From: Gemmatirosa kalamazoonensis
Lineage (GTDB): Bacteria > Gemmatimonadota > Gemmatimonadetes > Gemmatimonadales > Gemmatimonadaceae
Direction of reading: 5' to 3'
Length of the DNA stretch: 64,000 bases
Assembly: GCF_000522985.1 (NCBI RefSeq)
Contig: NZ_CP007130.1
Coordinates: 868,001-932,000 of the forward strand
Shown here piece by piece: positions 44,195-53,758 of the stretch. The notes below the pieces were generated by a model, which had not been told where the DNA came from, did no database searches, and saw only the letters and a program-made list of their open reading frames with translations. Position numbers and translations under genes: made by a program. Position 1 is the first letter of the stretch; every line of letters begins with the position of its first letter.

Positions 44195-46882
44195 TCACGG
44201 CTTCCGCCGCTCCTCGCGCTCGTCGTCGTCCAGATCGACCGAGAGCGGGAAGAACAGCGCGCGTTTGACCGCAGGCATCGGCGTCTTCCAGCCGCGCGCG
44301 TCGTGCCAGAGGATCGCGTTCAGTCGCTCGCTCGGTGCGGCGTCCGGCGTGAAGAAGTTCATGCGCGACGACGCGAGCGCGGCGCGGCGGCGGGCGGCGG
44401 CGTCGGGACCGATGATCGCGCCGACGCGCGCGTTCGTCTCCGAGAGCGACTGCCGCGGCACGATGGCGGAGTACGGCGTGAGATCGGGCTTCTCGTCGGG
44501 AGCGAGGAAGCTCGCGCGCATGTCCGTCGCCGTGAGGTCGAACACGCTGAGCGCGGGGAGGCCGAGCATCAGCTCGATCGTCTTCACCATGCTCGGCTGC
44601 ACGTAGGGCGTCGGGTCCACCACGCCGCGCTTCGCCCACGGCGAGATCGCGAGCGCCACGGTGCGGTGGCCGTCGACGTGGTCGACGCCGTTCTGCGCGT
44701 CGTCCTCCACGACGAGGATCGCCATCTTCGGCCAGAACGGGGAGCGCGACAGCCCCTCGACGATGCGGCCCAGCGCGAGGTCGTTGTCGGCCACGCACGC
44801 CTTCGGCACGCACCACCCCGGCGTCGTGCCCACCGTGTGGTCGCTCGGCAGGATCACCATCACGAGGTGCGGCATCTTGCCCGCCGCGGTCCAGCCGCGC
44901 AGGTGGTCGAGGATCACCTCCGCCTTCACGACGTCGGGCACCTCCTGCGTCCACCCGGGGTACTCGCGCACGAGCGCGCGGTCGAGCGACGGGATCGCGG
45001 AGCGCGTGCGGTAGCGGGTGCCTAACAGCGTGCGGAAGTGGCGGCTCCGCGTCGCGGGGTCGTCGGCGGCGTGCCGATCCCAGTCGGCCATGAGCTCCCG
45101 CCGCACGCTCGGCACCGAGTCCGACGGCGCCGGCGCGTACTCGCCGAAGATCGTCACCGTCTTCCCCTTCGCCTGCGCCGCCTCCCACAGGAAGCCGCCC
45201 GATGAGTACGCGAGCGGGTCGTTCCCCTCCGACGGGTACGAGCGCCCGTAGTAGAGCGGCCACATCGGATACTCGGTCTCGTTCGCCTGCGTGAGCCACT
45301 GGTGGCCGTCGGCGGAGTTGCCGCCGGAGGCGAAGAAGTGGTCGAGCGTCACGAACTGCTCGGCGAGCGCGTGCGCGTTCGGCGTCACGTCGCGGCCGTA
45401 CATCACGAGCGAGGAGTCGCCGTCGCCGCGTCCGAGGTCGCCGAGGATCTGGTCGTACGTGCGGTTCTCGCGGATGATGAACACCACGTGCTCGATCGGC
45501 GACGGCTCGCCGGGGCGCTCGGGCACGGGACGCGCCGCGACGGCACGCGGCCCCGCGGCTTCGGCCGGGGCGACGCTGGTGGCGAGCGGCAGCCCGTCGT
45601 TCTGCGCCACCGCGACGGTGTACGCGGCGAGCTCGGACGCGTTAGGCACCGCGACGACGTGCACCGAGCCGCGCACCGCGTGCACGTAGCCCCCGCGCTT
45701 GCCGTCCACCTCGCCCTCGCCGGAACCCACGCCGTAGAGCGTGCCGACGGCGAGCCACCGGCCGTCCGCGCTCGCGTCGAGGCTCGACGGATACCAGCCG
45801 GTGGGGATGAGCCCGCGCAGCGACGCGCGCGCACCCGACACGTCGTACACCGCGACCGCGTTCGCGCCGCCCAACGCGACGTAGAGCGTGCGCCCGTCCG
45901 GGGCGATGGCGAGCGCGGTGGGCGCGAGCCCGATGCGCCGCGCGGCGCGGAACGGCGCGACCGCGATGACCGCGGCGACGGTGTCGGCGCGCGTGTCGAT
46001 CACGTGCACCGCGTCGTCGTTGCCGTCGGCGACGTAGAGCCGCTCGCGCGCCTCGTCCCACGCGATCGCGGTCGGGTGGCGCCCCACCGTGAGCGTGCGC
46101 GTGACGCGCCGCGCCGCGACGTCGACCCGCGTCACCGAACCGGGCGAGGCGATGCCGCGCGCGTCGATGCGCACGGACTCGGCCCGCGGATCGCAGCACT
46201 GCCGCGCGGCGCGCTGCCCGGCCGTCGGCTTCGCGCCGCCGAGGTTCGTGACGTAGGCGCGTGAGCCGTCGCGCGCGAGCGCCGCCGCCACGGGCACGAC
46301 GCCCAACGGCACCGACGCGATCGGCGTGAGCGCGTCCGCGTCGAGAACGGCGAGCGCGTCGTTCGCCGGCAGCGGCACGACGGCGACGCGTCGTCCGCTC
46401 GCGTTAGGCACGCGTGCCGCCGCGGGCGCACCGGCGAGGAAGTCACCCACCGCGCCCGACGTCGTGCGCGCGCGTCCGGCGCCGGTGTCCGCCTCGAACG
46501 CCGCGAGCTGCGCGATGGACGAGCGGCTGGCGAGCGGCGCCGATCCCGGCAGGCGGTTCGTGGCCACCGAGTCGGCCAGCCGGCCCACCGTCGTCACGAG
46601 CGCGCGCCCGGTGGGCGGGTCCACCGCGACGCCGAACACGCCCGGTCGGCCGTCGAACCGCTGCCGCGACACGATGCGGCCGTCGTTCCAGTCGAGCCGG
46701 TAGACGGAGCCTGGCACCGCGACCCACACCGTGCGCGACGCGCTGTCGAAGCGCACGCCGCCGACGCGGCCGGCGAACACGGTCTGCATCCCCGCGGGGG
46801 TCGTGCGTTGTCCGGTGGCGACGACGCCGGGCTTCGCGACGTCGCGCGCCGGAGGCGTGGGCGGAGGCTGGAGGAAGAGCAT
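44195..46882 (-). CDS. YncE-like beta-propeller / alkaline-phosphatase-fold phosphoesterase fusion
   Basis: About 895 residues. The first ~430 form a surface propeller (GVAVDPPTGRALVTTVG, HPTAIAWDEARERLYVADG, AIAPDGRTLYVALGGANA). The C-terminal part is a phosphoesterase of the alkaline phosphatase superfamily: IEHVVFIIRENRTYDQILGD, FASGGNSADGHQWL, MVILPSDHTVGTTPGWC and VVEDDAQNGVDHVDGHRT (metal ligands). The combination is known from many soil bacteria; the substrate is unsettled. Members are usually exported, yet from ATG 46882 (MLFLQPPPTPPARD) no convincing signal peptide is seen and none lies in frame directly upstream, so the start may be wrong or the signal lost. Confidence 0.88.
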   Translation of the reverse strand: MLFLQPPPTPPARDVAKPGVVATGQRTTPAGMQTVFAGRVGGVRFDSASRTVWVAVPGSVYRLDWNDGRIVSRQRFDGRPGVFGVAVDPPTGRALVTTVGRLADSVATNRLPGSAPLASRSSIAQLAAFEADTGAGRARTTSGAVGDFLAGAPAAARVPNASGRRVAVVPLPANDALAVLDADALTPIASVPLGVVPVAAALARDGSRAYVTNLGGAKPTAGQRAARQCCDPRAESVRIDARGIASPGSVTRVDVAARRVTRTLTVGRHPTAIAWDEARERLYVADGNDDAVHVIDTRADTVAAVIAVAPFRAARRIGLAPTALAIAPDGRTLYVALGGANAVAVYDVSGARASLRGLIPTGWYPSSLDASADGRWLAVGTLYGVGSGEGEVDGKRGGYVHAVRGSVHVVAVPNASELAAYTVAVAQNDGLPLATSVAPAEAAGPRAVAARPVPERPGEPSPIEHVVFIIRENRTYDQILGDLGRGDGDSSLVMYGRDVTPNAHALAEQFVTLDHFFASGGNSADGHQWLTQANETEYPMWPLYYGRSYPSEGNDPLAYSSGGFLWEAAQAKGKTVTIFGEYAPAPSDSVPSVRRELMADWDRHAADDPATRSRHFRTLLGTRYRTRSAIPSLDRALVREYPGWTQEVPDVVKAEVILDHLRGWTAAGKMPHLVMVILPSDHTVGTTPGWCVPKACVADNDLALGRIVEGLSRSPFWPKMAILVVEDDAQNGVDHVDGHRTVALAISPWAKRGVVDPTPYVQPSMVKTIELMLGLPALSVFDLTATDMRASFLAPDEKPDLTPYSAIVPRQSLSETNARVGAIIGPDAAARRRAALASSRMNFFTPDAAPSERLNAILWHDARGWKTPMPAVKRALFFPLSVDLDDDEREERRKP

Positions 46883-47009
46883 GGGGACTCGCGGTTGGGC
46901 GGATCGGACGTTCGGCGGCACGTCGAGAGTGGAGTCTATCCACCGGATCCGCGAGGTCGCGGCGCCGAATGTCGTGGCCGCGCCCCGCGCCGGGGGGTAT
47001 GTTCTCGAC

Positions 47010-48680
47010 ATGACGGAGTCGTCGGCGACCCCACAGGCGGAGGCATACGACGGGGTGCGCGTCTCCGACGACGTCCGGCTCGCCAGCGTCGCACGCATGC
47101 TCGACGTGGTGAGCGACGTGTTCGTGCTGCTCGACGACGCGTATCGCATCGTCTACCACAACGAGGCGAACCGCGCCGCGATGCGCGCCGCCGGCGCCGA
47201 CCCGGACGCCGCGCTCGGACGGGTCGTGTGGGAGGTGCTCCCGATGCCGCCGGGCACGGTGGCCGAGGGCGAGGTGCGGCGCGCCATGCGCGAGCGCGTG
47301 CCGACGCAGTGGGAGGAACGCTACCACCCCGACGTCGTCCTGCGCGGGCGCGCGTATCCGACCGCCGACGGCGGCGTGGTCGTCGTGGCGCAGAACGTCA
47401 CCGACGCGCGGCGCGCGGCCGACGCGGCGCGCGCGGCGCTCGAGCGCGGTGCGCGGCTGCAGGCGGTCACCGCCGCGCTGTCGCGCGCCGCGACGCCGCA
47501 GGACGTCGTGCGCGTGGTGATCGACGAGGGGCGGCGCGCGCTGGGCGCCCGCGGCGGCTTCGCCTCCACGCTCGTCGACGGCGACATGCTCGACATCGTC
47601 GACGCGTTCGACTACGGCGACGAGCTGCTGCGCGTGTTCCGCCGCGCGCCGCTGGCCGCGCCGTATCCGGCGTGCGAGGCCGCGCGCACCGGCGCGCCGG
47701 TGTGGCTCGCGTCGCGCGCCGAGCGCATCGTGCGCTATCCCGCGCTCGCCGACGCCGAGGCGACGCGGCGCTTCGCGAGCTGGATGTTCCTGCCGCTCAC
47801 GTCGCCCGACGGCGTGCTCGGCGTGTTGAGCTTCACGTTCGCCGAGGAGCGCGCGTTCGAGCCGGAGGAGCGCACGTTCGCCGTCGCGCTCGCCGAGCAG
47901 TGCGCGCAGGCGCTCGACCGCGCGCGGCTGCTCGATGCGGAGCGGCGCGCGCGCGAGGCGGAGCGCGCCGCGCGCGCGGCCGCGGAGGAGGCGAACCGCG
48001 CGAAGCTCGATTTCCTGCGCGCGATGAGCCACGAGCTGCGCACGCCGCTGAACGCGATCGGCGGCTACGCGGACCTCCTCGCGCTCGGCGTGCGCGGCGC
48101 GCTCACCGCCGACCAGCGCTCCGACGTCGAGCGCATCCTGCACAACCAGCGGCATCTGTTAGGCATCATCAACGACATCCTGAACTTCGCGCGGCTCGAC
48201 GCCGGGCATCTCACGTACGACGTGGCCGACGTCCGCCTGCGCGAGCTCGTGGAGGCGATGGAGCCGCTCATCGGCCCGCAGCTGCGCGAGAAGGCGATCG
48301 CGTTCGAGGTCGATGCGTGCGGCGCGTCGCTCGTCGCGCGCGCGGACGCCGAGAAGGTGCGCCAGATCCTGCTCAACCTGCTCGCGAACGCGGTGAAGTT
48401 CACGGCGAGCGGCGGCCGCGTGTGGGTGGCGTGCGAGGCGGCGTCGGGCGCGGTCCTCGTCTCGGTGCACGACACCGGTGTCGGGATCCCGCCGGAGCGA
48501 CTCGACGACGTGTTCGAGCCGTTCGTGCAGGTGCATCGGTCGCTCGCGATGCCGACGGGCGGCACGGGGCTCGGACTGGCGATCAGCCGCGAGCTGGCGC
48601 GCGGCATGGGCGGCGACCTGACGGTGCGCAGCGTGCCGGCGGAGGGGTCGACGTTCGTGCTGCGGCTGCCAGGGGCCTAA
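47010..48680 (+). CDS. Sensor histidine kinase with PAS and GAF domains
   Basis: 556 residues, no membrane segment. PAS ~25-130 (VVSDVFVLLDDAYRIVYHN), GAF ~150-305 (TPQDVVRVVIDEGRRALGA, FLPLTSPDGVLGVLSF), a coiled linker rich in Glu/Arg/Ala, HisKA with FLRAMSHELRTPLNAIGGYA (phospho-acceptor His) and HATPase_c with NLLANAVKFT, DTGVGIPPE and GTGLGLAIS. It should autophosphorylate in response to a small ligand or redox cue in the cytoplasm. No response regulator gene is adjacent, so it is an orphan kinase. It is divergent from the phosphoesterase with a 127-bp gap. Confidence 0.93.
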   Translation: MTESSATPQAEAYDGVRVSDDVRLASVARMLDVVSDVFVLLDDAYRIVYHNEANRAAMRAAGADPDAALGRVVWEVLPMPPGTVAEGEVRRAMRERVPTQWEERYHPDVVLRGRAYPTADGGVVVVAQNVTDARRAADAARAALERGARLQAVTAALSRAATPQDVVRVVIDEGRRALGARGGFASTLVDGDMLDIVDAFDYGDELLRVFRRAPLAAPYPACEAARTGAPVWLASRAERIVRYPALADAEATRRFASWMFLPLTSPDGVLGVLSFTFAEERAFEPEERTFAVALAEQCAQALDRARLLDAERRAREAERAARAAAEEANRAKLDFLRAMSHELRTPLNAIGGYADLLALGVRGALTADQRSDVERILHNQRHLLGIINDILNFARLDAGHLTYDVADVRLRELVEAMEPLIGPQLREKAIAFEVDACGASLVARADAEKVRQILLNLLANAVKFTASGGRVWVACEAASGAVLVSVHDTGVGIPPERLDDVFEPFVQVHRSLAMPTGGTGLGLAISRELARGMGGDLTVRSVPAEGSTFVLRLPGA

Positions 48681-48859
48681 CGACGACCGAGGGCACGCCG
48701 CGTCGGCGCGCGGGCGCGTTCCGCCGCGAGGGGCCACCCTCCGAGACACAAGGGCCTTTCTCTGCCCAGGAGATGTGAGATGGCGCCACGAGCCTCGGCG
48801 CCGCGATCCTGGGATCCGCCCCGCGTCCGATCGATACGGCCGTGCGTTCACGGCATAGC

Positions 48860-48888
48860 ACCTTGGGCGAAGGGGGGGGAGCCCCCCT
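48860..48888 (+). repeat. 29-bp dispersed repeat, copy 1
   Basis: The sequence begins ACCTTGGGCGAA, followed by eight G, AG and six C then T; the G and C runs can pair into a short hairpin. An exact reverse-complement copy lies at 61010-61038. It is in the 452-bp gap 48681-49132, ahead of the 15-bp tandem array. Confidence 0.9.
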
Positions 48889-48906
48889 AGGGACTAGGTA
48901 CGCGCC

Positions 48907-49012
48907 GTCGATCGTCCCGCCGTCGATCGTCCCGCCGTCGATCGTCCCGCGGTGGATCGTCCCGCCGTCAGTCGTCCCGCCGTCAGTCGTCCCGCCGTCA
49001 GGTCGTCCCGCC
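48907..49012. repeat. Seven-unit 15-bp tandem repeat upstream of GGDEF gene
   Basis: Units run GTCGATCGTCCCGCC (first three), GTGGATCGTCCCGCC, GTCAGTCGTCCCGCC (two), and a 16-bp GTCAGGTCGTCCCGCC. One reading frame gives a repeated Pro-Pro-Ser-Ile/Val-Val peptide that would join the GGDEF frame, but the single extra base in the last unit and the weak coding character argue for a non-coding array. The rest of the 48681-49132 gap shows nothing else recognisable. Confidence 0.88.
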
Positions 49013-49132
49013 GTCGACGCTCCGCCCCGTGACCCCACCGCGCCCCCCGCGTCCTACCCGCGAGCGCGCCACGACCGCGCCCCGACTTCCGTCCGTGCCG
49101 CCGACGTCGGCGCCCGGCCGCCTCCCGCCTCG

Positions 49133-50686
49133 ATGGCCTCCCTCTCCTCCGCCCGCACGATCCGCCGCGCCGGTGTGGCCGGTGTGCTCGTCGCCGTCCT
49201 CGCCGTCCTCGCCGCCGCGCGCCTGCTGTACACGGGCCAGCGCGAGGCCAGCGACGCCGCGCAGTGGGTGGATCACACGCATCGCGTCATCGAGCACCTC
49301 GACGACCTCGAGCTCGCGGTCGCGCGATCCGAGACGGCGCTGCGCGACCGCGTGCTCGTCGGACCGACCGCGCCGGCGCAGGCGTATCCCGTCGCGCGCG
49401 CGCGTGCCGAATCGAGTCTCGCCGCGGCGTTCGACTCGACGCGCGACAATCCGACGCAGCACCGCCGGCTTCGCGCGCTCGGCGTCGCGCTGCGCGCGCG
49501 CTTCTCCGAGGCCGCGGCGACGATGGCGCTCATCGACGCGAGCACGCCGGCCCTCGCCGCCGCGCGCCTCGCCGGCGACCGCACCACCGGAAGCGCCGAG
49601 CGCGTCCACCGGCTGCTCACCGCGGCGCGCGACGACGAGCGCTCGCTGCTCGCGACCCGCGCCGCCCGCGCCGGCGCCGCTGCGCACCGCGTGCGCCTGG
49701 AGTCGGCGTGGGCGCTGCTCGTCGGACTCGGCGTCGTGCTCGCGTCGTTCTGGGCGGTGCGGCGCGAGACGATGCTCCTCGCCGCCGCGTGGCGCAACGC
49801 GCGTGCGGCGGAGGCCTCGGCGCGCGACAGCGAGGAGCGCTACCGGCTGCTGTTCGCGAGCAGCCCGCGCCCCACGTGGGTCTACGACACCGAGACGCTG
49901 CGCTTCCTCGCCGTGAACCCCGCCGCGGTCGCGCACTACGGCTTCTCGGAGAGCGAGTTCCTCGCCATGACCCTCGCCGACATCCGCACCGACGCCGAGC
50001 GCGAGGAGGTCCGCACGTGGGTCGCCGCGGCCGGCGACGCGCCCACGACGTCGCAGCGCCGGCACACCACGAAGGACGGCCGCGAGATCGACGTGCAGCT
50101 CGCGTCGCACCCGCTGACGTTCGGCGAGCGCCGCGCGCGGCTCGTCGTCGTCGAGGACGTGACCGACCGGCGCCGCCTCGAGGCGAAGCTGCAGGACCTC
50201 GCCGTGCGCGACCCGCTCACCGGCCTGCTCAACCGGCGCGGCTTCGAGCAGCTCGCGGCCCACGAGATCGCGTGCGCCCGCCGCGCGCGCCGCACCGACG
50301 CGCTGCTCTACCTCGACCTCGACGGCTTCAAGGGGATCAACGACACGTTCGGCCACGCCGAAGGCGACGACGCGCTGCGCACCGTCGCCAGCGTCATCGC
50401 CGACACGGTCCGCGACCACGACATCGTCGCGCGACTCGGCGGCGACGAGCTGGTGGTGTACGCGGCCGGACTGCATCGCAGCGGCGAGGGCCACGCCGTC
50501 GCCGCGCGTCTGCAGGCCGCGCTCGACGCGCACAACCGCGCGGCCGCCGCGACCGGGCGGGCCTACACGCTCGCGTTCAGCGTCGGCGTCGCGGAGCTCG
50601 CGCCGGGCGACACGCTCGACGCGCTGCTCGCGCGCGCCGACACGGCGCTGTACGAGGCGAAGCAGAGCCGCTACGCGGCGGCCTGA
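49133..50686 (+). CDS. Membrane diguanylate cyclase: CHASE3-like sensor, PAS, GGDEF
   Basis: 517 residues. Helix 1 (GVAGVLVAVLAVLAAARLL) and helix 2 (SAWALLVGLGVVLASFWAV) flank a ~150-residue periplasmic helical sensor of CHASE3 type. PAS follows (YRLLFASSPRPTWVYDTETL), then GGDEF (RDPLTGLLNRRGFEQLA, ALLYLDLDGFKGINDTFGHA, active loop RLGGDELVVYA). GGDEL is a catalytically competent A-site variant, so c-di-GMP synthesis is expected; no EAL domain. No RxxD inhibitory site is obvious before GGDEL. The ATG at 49133 lies directly before the first helix. The end overlaps the convergent DoxX gene by 16 bp. Confidence 0.92.
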   Translation: MASLSSARTIRRAGVAGVLVAVLAVLAAARLLYTGQREASDAAQWVDHTHRVIEHLDDLELAVARSETALRDRVLVGPTAPAQAYPVARARAESSLAAAFDSTRDNPTQHRRLRALGVALRARFSEAAATMALIDASTPALAAARLAGDRTTGSAERVHRLLTAARDDERSLLATRAARAGAAAHRVRLESAWALLVGLGVVLASFWAVRRETMLLAAAWRNARAAEASARDSEERYRLLFASSPRPTWVYDTETLRFLAVNPAAVAHYGFSESEFLAMTLADIRTDAEREEVRTWVAAAGDAPTTSQRRHTTKDGREIDVQLASHPLTFGERRARLVVVEDVTDRRRLEAKLQDLAVRDPLTGLLNRRGFEQLAAHEIACARRARRTDALLYLDLDGFKGINDTFGHAEGDDALRTVASVIADTVRDHDIVARLGGDELVVYAAGLHRSGEGHAVAARLQAALDAHNRAAAATGRAYTLAFSVGVAELAPGDTLDALLARADTALYEAKQSRYAAA

Positions 50687-51090
50687 CGTCGAGCGCCGCG
50701 GCGCACGCGCGCGACCGCCTCCGCCGCGTCGCGCCGCCGCAGTACCAGCACCACCAGCGCGAGCGTGAGCGGCACGACCTCGCTCGTCATGTGCCGGCCG
50801 TGATCGAAGGCGACGTGCGTCGCCATGCCGCCTAACATGACGCACACGATGAGGAGCGCGCCGGCGACCGCCGCGGGACCGAGCAGGAGCAGTGCCGCGG
50901 CCGTGAGCTCGACGACGCCGATCGTGACGCGGAACCAGTCCGGATAGCCCCAGTGGCGGAACGCGGCCGCCCATCCGCTCGTGTCGGAGAACTTCGCCCA
51001 ACCCTGCGGCACGAAGATCAGCAGCAGGAGCACGACGGGGATCCAGCGAGCCGCGCGCACGAGTGCGGCAGCGAGCGGGCGGCGGGGCAT
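50671..51090 (-). CDS. DoxX-family membrane protein
   Basis: 139 residues, four helices: WIPVVLLLLIFVPQGWAKF, WFRVTIGVVELTAAALLLLG, VAGALLIVCVMLGGMATHVA and a fourth near the end. The FVPQGWAKF...W..FRHWGYP lead is typical of DoxX proteins, which have been linked to quinone, sulfur or redox chemistry in membranes. Divergent from the LuxR-type gene (gap 142 bp). Function in this organism is unknown. Confidence 0.85.
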   Translation of the reverse strand: MPRRPLAAALVRAARWIPVVLLLLIFVPQGWAKFSDTSGWAAAFRHWGYPDWFRVTIGVVELTAAALLLLGPAAVAGALLIVCVMLGGMATHVAFDHGRHMTSEVVPLTLALVVLVLRRRDAAEAVARVRRGARRQAAA

Positions 51091-51232
51091 GGACGGCTCC
51101 GGGCGACGGTGGACGTTTCGCGAGACGTGGACGGCCGCCACCATGCACGCCGCGCCGCACGGGTCGCATCGTCCGTCGGTCGTAGTACCTCCCGACATTG
51201 CGCCCGCGCGCGCCGTCGCGAACTCTCCCCCG

Positions 51233-52018
51233 ATGCATGTCCGATCCCTCGACCGCGCACTCGGCGCGGGCGTCGCCGCCGTCGCCGTGTTCCACACGGT
51301 CTCCATGCTCGCGCTCCCCGCGCGGGTGCGACATCCGGCCGCTGCGGTGGTCGCCCTGTGGGCCGCGCTGCTCGTCGGGCACGCCGCGCTGTACTGGTTC
51401 GGCGCCGGCGTGCGCGCCCGCGTCGGGCTCGCGGCGTACCTCGCGGCGCAGACGGCGATCGTGTTCGTCGTGGGAATCACGGGCGCCCTGTTCCCGGTGG
51501 GCGTCGCGCTGTGGGCCGCGCTCACCGCGCAGGCGGTCATGCTCGCCGGCGGCGCGCTCGGCACCGTGGCGATCACGCTCGGCGCGATCACGCTGTTCGC
51601 GCTCGACGCGATGCTCGCGCAGGACCTCTACCGCGGGGCGACGTGGGGGCTGCTGCTCGCGCTGGCCGGCGTGGTCGGGCACGCCGCGGCGGCGCTGCGC
51701 TCGGCGCCGCGCGTGCCGCCGGAGACGCCCAGCGGCACCGCGCCGCCGTCCACGCCGGCCACGCCGTCCACGATGGCCGTCCCCCGGCGCGAGCTGCCGC
51801 GCGAGCTGCGCGGGCTCACCGCGCGCGAGCTGGAGGTGCTCCACGCGCTGAGCCGCGGCGCGCGCAACGGGGAGATCGCGCGCGACCTGGGCATCGCCGA
51901 GCGCACCGTGAAGGCGCACCTCGCGAGCGTCTACACCAAGCTCGGCGTGGAGTCGCGGGCCGCGGCGATCGCCGTGGCACTGCGGGCGGGAGTCGGAAAC
52001 GAATGGCGCGAGCCGTGA
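51233..52018 (+). CDS. Membrane-anchored LuxR-family transcription regulator
   Basis: 261 residues. The N-terminal ~150 residues are four to five membrane helices (VFHTVSMLALPARV, AAVVALWAALLVGHAALYW, IVFVVGITGALFPVGVALW). The C-terminal ~65 form a NarL/LuxR helix-turn-helix: LTARELEVLHALSRGARNGE, IARDLGIAERTVKAHLASVY and KLGVESRAAAIAVA. A Pro/Thr-rich linker connects them. There is no receiver domain, so it appears to sense at or in the membrane directly. It is divergent from DoxX, which it may regulate. Confidence 0.88.
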   Translation: MHVRSLDRALGAGVAAVAVFHTVSMLALPARVRHPAAAVVALWAALLVGHAALYWFGAGVRARVGLAAYLAAQTAIVFVVGITGALFPVGVALWAALTAQAVMLAGGALGTVAITLGAITLFALDAMLAQDLYRGATWGLLLALAGVVGHAAAALRSAPRVPPETPSGTAPPSTPATPSTMAVPRRELPRELRGLTARELEVLHALSRGARNGEIARDLGIAERTVKAHLASVYTKLGVESRAAAIAVALRAGVGNEWREP

Positions 52019-52094
52019 ACGGCTCGGGGCGACGGCGCGGCAAGCACGGGATCTGCTCAGCCTTCGCCGCTCGACCACATCACGGAGCTCGACC

Positions 52095-53672
52095 ATGGAA
52101 CCGAACGCCGCCCGTCCCGTCGAGGGCGCCCGCCCCTCGATCTGGCAGGCGACCGCCGACGTCCCGTCGTACCCGAAGCTGAAGGAGGACCTCACCGTCG
52201 ACGTGTGCGTCGTCGGCGCGGGGATCGCCGGCCTCACGACCGCGTACCATCTCGTGCGCGAGGGCAAGTCCGTCGTCGTGCTCGACGACGGCCCGGTCGG
52301 CGGCGGCGAGACGGGGCGCACCACCGCGCACATCGCCACCGCGGTCGACGACTACTATCACGAGATCGCGCGCGTGCACGGCGACGAGACGGCGCGCCGC
52401 GTGGCCGAGAGCTTCCGCGCCGCGCTCGACCGCATCGAGGGCATCGTCCGCGACGAGGCGATCGACTGCGAGTTCACGCGGCTCGACGGGTGGTGGTTCG
52501 CCGGCGACGCGCAGGGGCGCGACGTCCTGGCCACGGAGCACGACGCGGCGCGCGCGGCCGGCGAGGCGGTGGAGCTGGTGGACGACTGGCCGCTCGCGAA
52601 CGTGTTCCCCGATGCGCCGTTCCCGCGCCTCGCGCTGCGCTTCCCGAACCAGGGACAGTTCCACGCGCTTAAGTATCTCGCCGGCCTCGCGCGCGCGATC
52701 GTCGAGCGTGGGGGACGCATCCACTGCGGCGAGCACGTGAACGGCGTCGAGGACGCGAAGGACGGCGCGCGGTGCGCGGTGAAGACGGAGAGCGGCCGCA
52801 CCGTGCACGCGTCCGACGTCGTCGTCGCGACGAACACGCCGGTGAACGACTGGGTGAAGATGCACACGAAGCAGGCGCCGTATCGCACCTACGTCGTCGG
52901 CATGCGCGTGAGCCGCGGCTGGGTGCCGCCCGGTCTGTACTGGGACACGCTCGACCCGTACCACTACGTGCGCCTGGCGAATCCGTTAGGCACCGGCGAC
53001 GAGGACGTGCTCATCGTCGGCGGCGAGGACCACAAGACGGGACAGTCCGAGGCGCCGGAGGAGGAAGCGTTCGGCCGGCTCGAGTCGTGGGCGCGCGCGC
53101 GCTTCCCGGTCGGCGAGACGCTGTATCGCTGGAGCGGCCAGGTCATGGAGCCGGTCGACTACCTCGGCTTCATCGGCCGCAATCCGGGGAGCCGGCGTCT
53201 CTGGATCGCCACTGGCGACTCGGGCAACGGCATGAGCCACGGCACCATCGCCGGGATGCTGCTCGCCGATCTCATCGTCGGCCGCGAGTCGCCGTGGGCA
53301 CCGGTGTACGACCCGTCGCGCGTGACGCTGAAGGCGATGCCCGTCGCCGAGTTCCTGAAGGAGAACCTCAACGTCGCCGCGCAGTACGTCGACTACGTAA
53401 CGCCCGGCGAGGTGCGCGACGTCGCGGAGATTCCCGCCGGCGAGGGACGCCTCGTCCGCCGCGGGACGAAGAAGCTCGCCGTCTACAAGCGCGACGACGG
53501 CTCGCTCGACGTGCGCTCCGCCGTGTGCACGCACCTGTACTGCATCGTCGCCTGGAACTCGGCCGAGAAGACGTGGGACTGCCCGTGCCACGGCTCGCGC
53601 TTCGCGCACGACGGCACGGTGATCAACGGGCCCGCCGCGTCGCCGCTCGAGGAGGCCGAACTGGGAGAGTGA
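52095..53672 (+). CDS. FAD-dependent oxidoreductase with C-terminal Rieske domain
   Basis: 525 residues. N-terminal FAD site CVVGAGIAGLTTAYHL and DGPVGGGETGRTTAHIA belong to the DAO family; FATGDSG-like ATGDSGNGMSHGTIAGM closes the FAD site. C-terminal ~430-525 is a Rieske [2Fe-2S] domain with CTHLYCIVAWN and CPCHGSRFAHDG (Cys-x-His ... Cys-x-x-His). The fusion is known from bacterial YhfW-type oxidoreductases; the substrate is unknown. Cytoplasmic (no signal). Its stop codon lies in the left arm of a GAGGGCAG palindrome shared with the converging hydrolase gene. Confidence 0.93.
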   Translation: MEPNAARPVEGARPSIWQATADVPSYPKLKEDLTVDVCVVGAGIAGLTTAYHLVREGKSVVVLDDGPVGGGETGRTTAHIATAVDDYYHEIARVHGDETARRVAESFRAALDRIEGIVRDEAIDCEFTRLDGWWFAGDAQGRDVLATEHDAARAAGEAVELVDDWPLANVFPDAPFPRLALRFPNQGQFHALKYLAGLARAIVERGGRIHCGEHVNGVEDAKDGARCAVKTESGRTVHASDVVVATNTPVNDWVKMHTKQAPYRTYVVGMRVSRGWVPPGLYWDTLDPYHYVRLANPLGTGDEDVLIVGGEDHKTGQSEAPEEEAFGRLESWARARFPVGETLYRWSGQVMEPVDYLGFIGRNPGSRRLWIATGDSGNGMSHGTIAGMLLADLIVGRESPWAPVYDPSRVTLKAMPVAEFLKENLNVAAQYVDYVTPGEVRDVAEIPAGEGRLVRRGTKKLAVYKRDDGSLDVRSAVCTHLYCIVAWNSAEKTWDCPCHGSRFAHDGTVINGPAASPLEEAELGE

Positions 53673-53758
53673 GGGCAGGAGGGCAGGAGGGCAGGAGGGC
53701 AGGACAGTCGTTCGGCTCTCGTGCCCTCCTCCCCTCCTGCCCTCCTGCCCTGTCTCTC
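53664..53758. terminator. Palindrome of GAGGGCAG units between convergent genes
   Basis: About four direct copies of GGGCAGGA in the left arm (~53671-53706) pair with GCCCTCCTCCCCTCCTGCCC units in the right arm (~53722-53757), with AGAG/CTCT ends. It overlaps the stop region of both flanking genes. Same design as the other convergent-gap hairpins here, with a different repeat word (8-bp period). Confidence 0.85.

Noticed and set aside
48842-49132. N-terminal Pro-Ser-Val repeat extension of the GGDEF protein
   Set aside because: An in-frame reading exists, but the array contains a one-base irregularity, no ribosome site precedes it and the signal-anchor helix begins at 49133.
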